From the NCBI RefSeq assembly GCF_044336245.1, contig NZ_CP172346.1, positions 1,488,001-1,552,000 on the forward strand: DNA of 64,000 bases. Reading direction: 5' to 3'. A program made the position numbers and the translations under genes. Below are positions 52,627 to 60,682 of this stretch, piece after piece. The first letter of the stretch is position 1; every line of letters starts with the position of its first letter. The notes under the pieces are model-generated. The model did no database searches, was not told the DNA's origin, and worked only from the letters and a program-made list of their open reading frames with translations. This DNA is from Schlesneria sphaerica (GTDB lineage: Bacteria > Planctomycetota > Planctomycetia > Planctomycetales > Planctomycetaceae).

Positions 52627-53859
52627 ATGTATCTTCGCATGGCCCGCCGCCTTCTTCTGGAAACCGACAAACGCCTGTTGTGGAAACTCGCTTACAACTT
52701 TGGCTTTCAGGGAATGCTGTCCGTCCAGCGATTCAAACGCCGACTCAAACGAGGCGAGTTCTTCCCTCCGTTTATCTACATTTCCGTCATCAACAGCTGC
52801 AACCTGCGGTGTCAGGGATGCTGGGTCGATGTTGCGGCCAAGCAGCAGATCATCGATGTCGAATCGATGAATCGACTGCTGACAGAAGCCAAAGAAGCAG
52901 GCAATCGATTCTTCGGAATCGTCGGCGGGGAGCCGTTCATGCATCCCCAGTTGCTGGAAATTCTGGCAGCACACCCTGACTGCTATTTCCAGGTGTTCAC
53001 CAATGGCCACTTCATCACTCCGGAGGTGGCTGCCGAACTACGAAGGCTGGGTAACGTCACTCCACTGATCAGCGTCGAAGGGACGGAAATCATCAGCGAC
53101 GAGCGGCGTGGCCGCCCCGGAGTCTTGTCCAAGACGATGCAGGGACTGCAGAACTGCCTGGACAATAAGGTGATCACAGGCGTGTGCACCAGTGTCTGCC
53201 AGACCAATATCGACGATCTGGTCAACGAAAAATGGCTCGATCGTCTCATTGAAATGGGAGTCATGTATTCGTGGTTCCACGTCTACCGGCCGATGGGACC
53301 AAAGCCGGAACCGGAACTCGCGCTGACGCGTGAGCAACAACTGCGTATCCGCCGGTTCGTCGTCGAAATGCGGGTCCGCAAGCCGATCGGCATCATTGAC
53401 GCCTACTACGATGGGGAAGGGAAAGCCCTGTGTCCGGCTGCTTCCGGGTTAACGCATCACATTAATCCCTGGGGTGGGATCGAGCCCTGCCCCATCATTC
53501 AGTTCGCCAAAGAATCCATTCACGACAAGCGTCACATTCGTGACGTCATTGGCCAGTCTGAGTTTTTACGAGATTTTCGCGAAGTGGCAGCCAGGTCCAC
53601 TCGCGGCTGTATCGTACTCGAGCAACCCGATGTCCTGCATCAGCTTGTTGTGAGTCATCAGGCGGGCGATCAGACAGCGCGAAAGACGGCTCTCGAGGAA
53701 CTCCGCAAGATGGAATCCCGTCCGTCTCAGTACGGTCCCGGGCAGGAGATCCCCGAGCGAAGCTGGGCTTATCGGCTAGCCAAACGATACTGGTTCAATG
53801 ACTTTGGTGCCTACAAAGCCCTCGATGCTGCCGTGGCCCAAAAGCCGGTCTCTGTCTGA
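52627..53859 (+). CDS. Radical SAM protein with extra cysteine region (SPASM-like)
   Basis: This 410-aa radical SAM enzyme has C58, C62 and C65 in SCNLRCQGCW, which bind the SAM cluster. IVGGEPFMHPQLLEI is the GGEP motif and VFTNGHFI follows. Extra cysteines in ALCPAASGLTHHINPWGG and IEPCPIIQF could bind an auxiliary cluster. AGGAA lies 8 bases before the ATG at 52627. An earlier in-frame start would add 70 unrelated residues. It shares the family shape of HpnH-like and SPASM enzymes but lacks the HpnH N-terminus, so I do not name it. It is divergent from the aminotransferase gene and followed by an amidohydrolase. Confidence 0.82.
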   Translation: MYLRMARRLLLETDKRLLWKLAYNFGFQGMLSVQRFKRRLKRGEFFPPFIYISVINSCNLRCQGCWVDVAAKQQIIDVESMNRLLTEAKEAGNRFFGIVGGEPFMHPQLLEILAAHPDCYFQVFTNGHFITPEVAAELRRLGNVTPLISVEGTEIISDERRGRPGVLSKTMQGLQNCLDNKVITGVCTSVCQTNIDDLVNEKWLDRLIEMGVMYSWFHVYRPMGPKPEPELALTREQQLRIRRFVVEMRVRKPIGIIDAYYDGEGKALCPAASGLTHHINPWGGIEPCPIIQFAKESIHDKRHIRDVIGQSEFLRDFREVAARSTRGCIVLEQPDVLHQLVVSHQAGDQTARKTALEELRKMESRPSQYGPGQEIPERSWAYRLAKRYWFNDFGAYKALDAAVAQKPVSV

Positions 53860-54024
53860 TACTTTGCGTGGTTCGTTCAACCCGTCACGTCCCATCGTTG
53901 CCCCGTCCCGGTTGCGAGTGCATTCGTTGGGCCGGCCTTATTGGCTGAAGTGGCCACCACCCCGGGCTGGCACCAGTGGCCATATTCCTTGAGAGTCAAA
54001 CCATCATCGATCTGGAGAGCCGGG

Positions 54025-55257
54025 ATGAGCCCCGCGGGTAGCCAACCTCAATCCTACCACGTGGCCTGTTTTTGCCTGGGTGGAACTCCGCACTTCGACG
54101 TAACGGTGCAGATCGAGCAGGGCCACGTGGTCGATGTTGTCCCCGGAAAGTCCCACTCGGCAGTGGAATTGGGCCGCGTGGCTCTCGTCGACGGGTTGGT
54201 GAATGCACACACTCATCTGGAATTCAGTCTGCTTTCCCAGCCCATCCCCACAAACGGCCGGTTCACCGACTGGATCCGCTCAGTCGTAAAGCACAGACAG
54301 GCTCATCCAGACTCCACCGCTGATGCCATTCGTGCGGGAATCCGTGAGAGTTTGTCCGCTGGCACAACACTGATCGGCGAAATTGCCACGACTGGCTGGT
54401 CGGCCAGCGACTACGCCGCAGCGGGTTGTCCGACTGTTGTATTTCAGGAAGTTCTCGGCCAGTCCCCGGTACGAGTCTCCCAACAGGTGCAGCTCGCCAG
54501 ATCGGTCGTCGAAACCGCCGCCGGGAAGCTTTCTCCCGGGATCAGTCCGCATGCCCCGTATAGCACACATCTGGACCTGGTGCGGGAGTCGGTCGCAATT
54601 GCCCGCATGCGGGGTTGTCCGGTCGCGATGCACCTGGCGGAAACCAGCAGCGAACTGGAACTCCTTACCTCTCAGAGCGGTGAGTTTCGGGAATTGCTGA
54701 GCGATTTCGGCATCTGGAACGAAAACCTGTTTCCCACTCCCCGTCGGGCACTCGACTATCTGCATGTACTGGCGGAAGCACCGCGTGCCTTGATCGTCCA
54801 TGGCAACTACCTGAACGACGAAGAACTTCGCTTTATCGCAGCGCAGCCGCAAATGACGTTGGTCTATTGTCCTCGCACCCACTTCGCATTTGGGCATGAT
54901 CCGCATCCGTGGCGGCGTCTGCTGAAGATGGGAGGTCGCGTTGCTATTGGAACCGATAGTCGGGCATCGAACCCTGATCTCAGCCTGTTCGCCGAATTAC
55001 AGTTCCTGGCGCGGCACCACCCGGAGATTTCCCCTTGGGAACTTCTGCAAGCCGGCTCCATCACGGGCCGAACGGCCCTCGACCCCGAATCAAACGCATC
55101 ACCGACGGCCGCAAACCTGACGTCGATTGCACTTGGTGAGATTCAGGATGCCAACTTCGGACAGACCCTGTTCCACCTGAAAAGTCACGTGTGCGGTACC
55201 ATGATTCAGGGAAAATGGGTCTGGCGAAATACGGATGGCAGCAGCATAGCCAGATGA
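54025..55257 (+). CDS. Amidohydrolase, aminodeoxyfutalosine deaminase-like
   Basis: This 410-aa metal-dependent amidohydrolase has NAHTHLEFS (metal His pair), SPHAPYSTH, VAMHLAETSSE (His), VHGNYLND (His) and TDSRAS (catalytic Asp). The order and spacing fit the cytosine/S-adenosylhomocysteine/aminofutalosine deaminase clan. In planctomycetes a futalosine menaquinone pathway enzyme is a reasonable guess, but no mqn genes lie nearby, so the substrate is open. GGAGA lies 7 bases before the ATG at 54025. A longer frame would start at 53941. It follows the radical SAM gene by 165 bases. Confidence 0.75.
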   Translation: MSPAGSQPQSYHVACFCLGGTPHFDVTVQIEQGHVVDVVPGKSHSAVELGRVALVDGLVNAHTHLEFSLLSQPIPTNGRFTDWIRSVVKHRQAHPDSTADAIRAGIRESLSAGTTLIGEIATTGWSASDYAAAGCPTVVFQEVLGQSPVRVSQQVQLARSVVETAAGKLSPGISPHAPYSTHLDLVRESVAIARMRGCPVAMHLAETSSELELLTSQSGEFRELLSDFGIWNENLFPTPRRALDYLHVLAEAPRALIVHGNYLNDEELRFIAAQPQMTLVYCPRTHFAFGHDPHPWRRLLKMGGRVAIGTDSRASNPDLSLFAELQFLARHHPEISPWELLQAGSITGRTALDPESNASPTAANLTSIALGEIQDANFGQTLFHLKSHVCGTMIQGKWVWRNTDGSSIAR

Positions 55258-55365
55258 CTCCCTCCTGCACGTCTGCACTTTGACAGCGCCTTCCAGCAGT
55301 AGACGAAAGGAATCTCGCGGAGACAACTGATCCACTGCTGCTCTGCGGGTGCTCTACTGCGAAAA

Positions 55366-55818
55366 TCAGACAGTGATCGTATCGGCGACGGTGGAATCGC
55401 CGGATGACTGATTCAATTTGTCATAGATCTCGTCGGGTAATTCCACGGACTGGAGTTTAGCTCCCGCCGGAATGATGCAGTAAGCGGTCTTCATTTCACC
55501 CACTGCCAACAGCAGGTCGCCGCGCCGGAACTCGTACGATGTGGTTAATGACCGCCGAGTGACTCGCACAATGGTTACCGAAATATCCAGCTCATCCTCG
55601 TAATAGGCCGGCGATTTGAACGAGCATGTCGCAGAAACCCGCGGCCAGCCAAAGGCCGTTCCGTCAGGAAAATTGCCATGAATCTTGAGCCCCAGCGAAC
55701 GGAAGAAGGCATGCTCAGCCTGTTCCATGAACCGATAGAAGTTGGCGAAATGCACGATCCCAGCAAGATCGGTTTCGAAGAATTCAACGCGATGTCTGGC
55801 AATAAATTTGGGGACCAT
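55366..55818 (-). CDS. YbgC/4-hydroxybenzoyl-CoA thioesterase family acyl-CoA thioesterase
   Basis: This 150-aa hotdog-fold enzyme hydrolyses acyl-CoA thioesters. The family signature FFETDLAGIVHFANFYRFMEQ lies at about 13-33, with the catalytic Asp17. The helix and beta strands that follow (SPAYYEDELDISVTIVRV, TSYEFRRGD) fit the fold and a tetrameric thioesterase. The length is normal for the family (about 130-150). The gene is minus strand. The region between it and the cyclophilin gene contains a 22-bp palindrome and another hairpin. Substrate not predictable. Confidence 0.85.
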   Translation of the reverse strand: MVPKFIARHRVEFFETDLAGIVHFANFYRFMEQAEHAFFRSLGLKIHGNFPDGTAFGWPRVSATCSFKSPAYYEDELDISVTIVRVTRRSLTTSYEFRRGDLLLAVGEMKTAYCIIPAGAKLQSVELPDEIYDKLNQSSGDSTVADTITV

Positions 55819-55949
55819 ACCGTCAACTTAGCGAACAGGGGGGGATGAATCAATCGGCATTGCGGCGAGCTGAAATGGCCGCACACTGGGTTAGTGAGCC
55901 GCAATCGCACCGACACGTGACAGGCAGGACCTGCCGGGCCGTGCATTTT

Positions 55950-55976
55950 CTGACGCTGGAAAACAAAGAGCGTCAG
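55950..55976 (-). repeat. Hairpin downstream of the cyclophilin gene (second)
   Basis: An 8-bp stem CTGACGCT/AGCGTCAG encloses an 11-nt loop. It lies 93 bases after the cyclophilin stop on the minus strand. No T-run. Terminator role uncertain. Confidence 0.4.
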
Positions 55977-55992
55977 TCTTCGCACAGCGATT

Positions 55993-56014
55993 CATCCCAG
56001 CCATGGCTGGGATG
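55993..56014 (-). terminator. 22-bp perfect palindrome, likely terminator of the cyclophilin gene
   Basis: CATCCCAGC, then CATG, then its complement gives a 9-bp stem on a 4-nt loop. The whole 22 bp is self-complementary. It starts 55 bases past the stop at 56069 on the minus strand. It may instead be a binding site for a dimeric protein. No T-run. Confidence 0.45.
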
Positions 56015-56068
56015 CGGCGCTCGCGAGAACTGACACTTTTGTTTGTTTCGGAATCTTGAACGAGAGGC

Positions 56069-56659
56069 TTACTTCGCTTCGTCTTTCAATTCACCGCAGT
56101 CTTCGATCACGACTTTCTTCGAAGTACGGCCCGATCCGGAACCCACGGCTTCGATGGCTTTCACCACGTCCATACCTTCAACAACGCTACCGAAGACGAC
56201 GTGCTTGCCGTCGAGCCAGGCGGTTTTAGCAGTGCACAGGAAGAACTGCGAACCGTTGGTGTTGGGCCCTGCATTGGCCATGCTCAGAATGCCGGGGCCG
56301 GTGTGCTTCAACTGGAAATTTTCATCGGCAAACTTCTGCCCGTAGATCGATTTGCCACCGGTTCCGTTGTGGTTGGTGAAGTCCCCCCCCTGACACATGA
56401 AGTCGGGAATTACGCGGTGGAAGGACGAGCCTTTGAATCCAAAGCCCTTTTCGCCCGTGCACAAAGCGCGGAAGTTTTCCGCCGTCTTGGGGACGACGTC
56501 AGAGCGAAGTTCCATGACGATACGGCCGGCTTCTTTCCCGCCGATACTGATGTCGAAGTAAACTTTTGGCAATTTTTTATCCTTGTCAGCAGCGAAGAGT
56601 GAGGTACCGAGAACTGTCGAAGCAACGGACGCAGCCAAGACTTGTCGTCGCGAGTACAT
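56069..56659 (-). CDS. Exported cyclophilin-type peptidyl-prolyl isomerase
   Basis: This 196-aa protein has an N-terminal signal with a twin-arginine-like SRRQVLAA (residues 3-10) and a hydrophobic stretch ending at LFAADKD. The cyclophilin domain begins KVYFDISIGGKEAGRI and contains the active-site FHRVIPDFMCQGGDF, then SMANAGPNTNGSQFFLC and WLDGKHVVFG. It should fold proline-containing proteins in the periplasm. The ATG at 56659 follows GGAGAGG at 7 bases. A start at 56728 would add 23 residues with no clear signal. Monocistronic. Confidence 0.9.
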   Translation of the reverse strand: MYSRRQVLAASVASTVLGTSLFAADKDKKLPKVYFDISIGGKEAGRIVMELRSDVVPKTAENFRALCTGEKGFGFKGSSFHRVIPDFMCQGGDFTNHNGTGGKSIYGQKFADENFQLKHTGPGILSMANAGPNTNGSQFFLCTAKTAWLDGKHVVFGSVVEGMDVVKAIEAVGSGSGRTSKKVVIEDCGELKDEAK

Positions 56660-56862
56660 AGCAAAACCTCTCCAAAGTAATCTGATTCCGCCAGCGTCCA
56701 TCGCCAGCATCCCATCCGATGACTTCATAAGTTAACTCATGGGCTTCGCTTACGCTATTCAACCGAGAAGAGGAACTACGCGACGTTCAACCAGGACCAC
56801 TGTCTGCTGCGATGCCGTTCTCGATCTGCTGCAGCACCTGCTCTTCGCGTACGGCTGGACAT

Positions 56863-58245
56863 TCATTTTGCAGACGGAATCTCAGGTTCGTTCCGCGAGG
56901 GAAGGTACCGTGCGAGCTCTGCCTTCCGGCTCGCAAAACGCGGGTCCTTGGCGAGATTCGTCCATTCGTAGGGATCTGCCGTCTCGTCGTACAATTCTTC
57001 ATCACCATTCGCGTATCGGATCAGTCGCCACCCTTCATTTCTGATCGTGTGATTGCCAAAGCGGTATGTCGTGAGCGCGGGAGCCTCCCATGGTGCGGCC
57101 GGGTTTTCCAGCAAGGTCCGGATAGTACGGCCTTCCACGTGTGCCGGGGTCTTGATGCCGCAGAGGTCAGTCAAAGTGGGATAGACGCTCATCAGATCAA
57201 CCGTTCGATCGCACACGGCATTGGCCTGGGTCAGTCCCGGAACAACCCAGATCAACGGAGCTCGTGTTGCCTCTTCCCACAGGGCAAACTTGCGCCAATG
57301 CTGTTTTTCACCTAGGTGCCAGCCATGGTCGCTCCAGAACACGATGATCGTGTTGTCTCGTTCGGGAGATTTGTCGTAAGCATCAATCAGACGCCCGATC
57401 ATGGCATCGCAATACGAGATCGCGGCGAGATACCCCTGAACAGCCTCTTTCCAACGGCCCGACTTAAGAATCTGTTGATGGTCCCCCTCAGGTCTGGCCA
57501 TCTTCAAACCGGCGGGAGGGACATCCCCCAGGTCATCAGGCTGCACGGGCAGAAGCTCAATGGAATCCAGCGGATGCAGATCGTAGTACTTTCGCGGGAC
57601 GTTCCACGGCATATGCGGCTTATGCAGCCCCACCGTCAAAAGTAGCGGCTTCTCATGAGTCTTCGCCAGTTCCTCGATTCCGTACTGGACGATTTTCCAC
57701 TCCCGTAGATCTTCGTCATCGCAATCAAGTGGAGCGAAACGAATCCCCCCAACCCCAGTGTCTCCCTGAGGGACTGGATCCGTACCTTCTTTCATGAGGT
57801 AATCATCCCATTCACTGCGGCGCGAATACGCCCCGTGATAGATCTTGCCTGCCCCTTTCACGACATAACCCGCATTCCTGAACGTCGTGAGCAGAGTTTT
57901 TTCTTCGGGGATGACAGTCCGCCAGTCATGGTTATTGTCGTAGACACCCGTCGTGTAAGGGCGTTGACCGGACATCAGCGCGGCGCGCGACGGATTGCAG
58001 ACAGGGGCAGCACAATAGTTGTGCGTAAAGCGGACTCCTCGAGCCGCCAGCCGATCGATATGCGGGGTCCTGGTTTGCGGATGGCGTCCCAGATGTCCGA
58101 CCCAATGATTCAGATCATCGATCGCAATAAACAGCACATTCGGCCGGCGTGGTTCCGCAGCACTTGCTGTCATTGAAATGGCAATCCATGCAGAGATGAA
58201 CAGCCAGTGGGTGAGCGACCTCGCTCGGAACAGTTTTTTCGACAT
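56863..58245 (-). CDS. Exported sulfatase (iduronate-2-sulfatase/choline-sulfatase type)
   Basis: This 460-aa sulfatase has a signal peptide (LTHWLFISAWIAISMTASAA, cleaved near residue 30). The formylglycine-forming Cys83 lies in the CxPSR-type motif CNPSRAALMSGQRP. Metal residues lie in LFIAIDDLNHWVG and FWSDHGWHLGEKQHW. It should desulfate carbohydrates, such as sulfated polysaccharides, a planctomycete speciality. GGAAGG precedes the ATG at 58245. An extra 36-residue upstream frame is not supported. A second, unrelated sulfatase gene lies upstream. Maturation requires a formylglycine-generating enzyme encoded elsewhere. Confidence 0.9.
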   Translation of the reverse strand: MSKKLFRARSLTHWLFISAWIAISMTASAAEPRRPNVLFIAIDDLNHWVGHLGRHPQTRTPHIDRLAARGVRFTHNYCAAPVCNPSRAALMSGQRPYTTGVYDNNHDWRTVIPEEKTLLTTFRNAGYVVKGAGKIYHGAYSRRSEWDDYLMKEGTDPVPQGDTGVGGIRFAPLDCDDEDLREWKIVQYGIEELAKTHEKPLLLTVGLHKPHMPWNVPRKYYDLHPLDSIELLPVQPDDLGDVPPAGLKMARPEGDHQQILKSGRWKEAVQGYLAAISYCDAMIGRLIDAYDKSPERDNTIIVFWSDHGWHLGEKQHWRKFALWEEATRAPLIWVVPGLTQANAVCDRTVDLMSVYPTLTDLCGIKTPAHVEGRTIRTLLENPAAPWEAPALTTYRFGNHTIRNEGWRLIRYANGDEELYDETADPYEWTNLAKDPRFASRKAELARYLPSRNEPEIPSAK

Positions 58246-58375
58246 GCAATGACCTTCCAGTGAGAAATCAGTTCGCTCAGCAGTGGCAGCGGCCTCCGGG
58301 TTTGCACCCCATCGCTCAGCGTGCTGGTCTGAGAAGTGAGCGAGCACAGCCATTGCGCGAGAGACAGACGATGGA

Positions 58376-58433
58376 AGCTCTTCCGAGCCGCTGAGTTGTC
58401 ATGTGGTGCAACTTCAACGGCTCAGGAAGAGCT
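58376..58433 (-). terminator. Long imperfect hairpin after the second sulfatase gene
   Basis: AGCTCTTCCGAGCCG and CGGCTC(A)GGAAGAGCT pair over 15 bp with one bulged A and a loop of about 27 nt. It lies 45 bases past the stop at 58478 on the minus strand. No T-run. Confidence 0.45.
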
Positions 58434-58477
58434 CCCCCGCCCCGTGATGCTTCGATCACCCGGGTTCAGCCACAAAA

Positions 58478-59860
58478 TTACAGCGGCTTTGCCAGTTGCT
58501 TATTCCATTCCTGCCACAGCGATTCCAGTTCTTTCACTTTTTCCGGGTACTTCTCAGACAGATCATGAGATTCATTCAGATCCGTCGGAAGATGGAAGAG
58601 CTTCCTGGTCGAGACACCCGTCGTGGGGTAGTTTTCCACGTTGAGGTCGTACTGCACCAACTTCCATTCGCCGTGGCGAATCGCGTTTTGATCGCCTAAT
58701 CGCCAATACAGCGTCTCATGGGGAATCCCCTTCTGTGACCCGTCAAGGAATGGCAACAGGTTGGTCCCGTCCAGTTTCCACGAGGGGTCCACCGTCACAC
58801 CGGCGGCCGCCAGCGCTGTCGGCTGGAAATCGAGCTGGATGACGGGGTGATTGTAGACGCTGCCGGCAGGAAGTTTGCCCTTCCATTGGACGACGAAGGG
58901 AACCCGAATACCACCTTCGAGCGTCGTACGCTTACTGCCTCGGAGCGGGGCATTGTTACTGCCGTTGATGGTGGTCCCCTGCATCGTCGGTCCGCCGTTA
59001 TCACTGATGAAGAAAATCAGTGTTTCTTCTTCGAGCCCCGCATCCTTCAGTTTGCTGAGAACCTTGCCAATGGCATCGTCCATTGACGAGAGCATCGCCG
59101 CGTAAGTTTTACGAGTCTCGTTCTTAATCTCGTCAAACTTGTCCAGTTCGCTTTCTTCAGCCTCCATGGGGGTGTGAACAGCGTTGAACGCCAGATAGAG
59201 AAGGAACGGTTCCTGTTTGTGTCGTTCGATGAACGATACGGCTTCCCGTCCGAATGCCTGCGTCAAATAGGTCGGTTCGGTGAGCTTTTCTGTTCCGCGC
59301 AGAATCTCGGCATTGTCCTTGTCAAAGTAGGTATGTGCCCCACCCAGGAATCCGAAGAACTCGTCAAAGCCCCGCTTGAAGGGGTGGTATTCCGGGCCAC
59401 CACCAAGATGCCATTTTCCCACCAGTCCGGTGACGTAGCCCGCGTCCGTAAATCGATTGGCAAACGTCGTTTCTTCGAGCGGTAACCCCTTGCCACTGAA
59501 GTTGGGGCCGGGTCTGTTGCCGCCTCCTCGGTTGCCACCCGCGCGGTTTCCCCCAGGATTGAATTCATGCCCGAACCGCTGCTGATATCGGCCCGTCAAC
59601 AGCCCAGCACGAGTCGGACTGCAATAAGGTCCGGATACGTACCCGTTGGTGAATCGCACCCCGCCTGCCGCCAGCGAATCAATCGCAGGCGTCGGAATAT
59701 CAGCGCCTCCCTGAAATCCGAGATCCGCATAGCCCAGATCGTCGGCGACAATCAAAAGAATGTTCGGCTTCCGGGGAGGAGACGCAGACAGATGTGACAT
59801 GGAACCCGAGACGGCCCAAACGGCCGCCAGCACGTTGACGGCCCATCGACGAAATCGCAT
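58478..59860 (-). CDS. Exported sulfatase (arylsulfatase A type) with a Gly/Asn-rich insert
   Basis: This 460-aa sulfatase has a signal peptide (about 1-27) and begins its domain at KPNILLIVADDLGYADLG. The Cys for formylglycine is Cys80 in CSPTRAGLLTGRY. A low-complexity insert (about 102-120) has the shape NPGGNRAGGNRGGG and sits close behind the active-site helix. Later FISDNGGP and GKWHLGG complete the set. It should cleave sulfate esters of a carbohydrate or aryl compound outside the cell. The ATG at 59860 with AAGGA 7 bases upstream is preferred over 59869. Confidence 0.9.
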   Translation of the reverse strand: MRFRRWAVNVLAAVWAVSGSMSHLSASPPRKPNILLIVADDLGYADLGFQGGADIPTPAIDSLAAGGVRFTNGYVSGPYCSPTRAGLLTGRYQQRFGHEFNPGGNRAGGNRGGGNRPGPNFSGKGLPLEETTFANRFTDAGYVTGLVGKWHLGGGPEYHPFKRGFDEFFGFLGGAHTYFDKDNAEILRGTEKLTEPTYLTQAFGREAVSFIERHKQEPFLLYLAFNAVHTPMEAEESELDKFDEIKNETRKTYAAMLSSMDDAIGKVLSKLKDAGLEEETLIFFISDNGGPTMQGTTINGSNNAPLRGSKRTTLEGGIRVPFVVQWKGKLPAGSVYNHPVIQLDFQPTALAAAGVTVDPSWKLDGTNLLPFLDGSQKGIPHETLYWRLGDQNAIRHGEWKLVQYDLNVENYPTTGVSTRKLFHLPTDLNESHDLSEKYPEKVKELESLWQEWNKQLAKPL

Positions 59861-59971
59861 AGACGGCATCCTTTTCGTAACGTTTTATTCGTAAGGTTTA
59901 TCTGCAAAGGGGGCGGAGCAGCGGGACCCCACACGATTGTGCGGTCGCTTTATTCAAAATGAATTGATTCA

Positions 59972-59995
59972 GCATCGCCCGACCGGGGCCGATGC
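59972..59995 (-). terminator. Possible hairpin terminator of the lipoprotein gene
   Basis: GCATCG and CGATGC pair around an imperfect GC-rich inner stem. It is immediately downstream of the stop at 59999 on the minus strand. Weak evidence. Confidence 0.35.
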
Positions 59996-59998
59996 CCC

Positions 59999-60490
59999 TC
60001 ATTTCCCTGCGGAGGACGATCCCGTCCGATCTGACTCCAGTTCAAAGTTGTACGGCCCGCCCCCGTTTTCGATCGTGATCTTCAGCTCTGATTTCTTGTT
60101 GTATTTCACCGGTACAAGTTCCGGCTTGATGTGGTCACCTGAGCGAGGATCAACTTCCAGACCAGAAACATCCTCGTCGGGGAAAATCTCCCTGGTGCTG
60201 ATTCGGACAGTCGCATCACCGACCCCCGCCCCTTTTAATGATCTGCTGTACTCGGCGATGTAGTTTCCGTTTCGATCAGTCCTGGCGAAGCTGCTGCCGT
60301 TCGTCGTTTCAATCGTGACTTGGGCATTAGGAAGTGGATCCCCATCCAGTGTGACTGTTCCGCGAACGTCAACAAAGCCATCTCGCATCTTCTTGCCGCT
60401 GCAACCACTGAAAAGAGGCAATGTACAGAGGAGCGCGAGAACCGTAGCAACGCGTCGAACGTTCGGTCTGTTTCTTAATATCAAATCCAT
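59999..60490 (-). CDS. Carboxypeptidase-regulatory-like lipoprotein
   Basis: This 163-aa exported protein has a lipobox-like LPLFSGCSGKK, with Cys at about residue 29. The mature part is one transthyretin-like/carboxypeptidase-regulatory domain: RGTVTLDGDPLPNAQVTIE, then RTDRNGNYIAEY. A short C-terminal region follows. Such small lipoproteins often sit beside DUF1559 genes in planctomycetes, as here, and probably bind or display at the outer membrane. GAGGA lies 5 bases before the ATG at 60490. An ATG one codon upstream is equally possible. Confidence 0.82.
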   Translation of the reverse strand: MDLILRNRPNVRRVATVLALLCTLPLFSGCSGKKMRDGFVDVRGTVTLDGDPLPNAQVTIETTNGSSFARTDRNGNYIAEYSRSLKGAGVGDATVRISTREIFPDEDVSGLEVDPRSGDHIKPELVPVKYNKKSELKITIENGGGPYNFELESDRTGSSSAGK

Positions 60491-60637
60491 CATCGTCCTC
60501 TGAATGGCTGGAGGATGTTCAAGACCTGTCTGCCTGAAGTGACGCATGAAACTGAGTCATCCCGTCCCACGAGTCCCGGCCAACAGGCTTCGTCACCAAT
60601 TGACAGCGATCCGCTGCACAAGCAAAAAGAAATTCGT

Positions 60638-60669
60638 GCACGTCCGCACTGCAACGAATGCGGACGTGC
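60638..60669 (-). terminator. Rho-independent terminator of the DUF1559 gene
   Basis: GCACGTCCGCA and TGCGGACGTGC pair perfectly over 11 bp with a 10-nt loop. On the minus strand the stem is followed by a T-rich tract (TTTCTTTTT). It lies 14 bases beyond the stop at 60683. Confidence 0.8.
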
Positions 60670-60682
60670 TACTTCAGTCAAG

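Noticed and set aside
52627..53859. Naming the radical SAM gene hpnH
   Set aside because: The cysteine loop and GGEP fit many radical SAM families, and the N-terminus does not match the HpnH pattern that I know.
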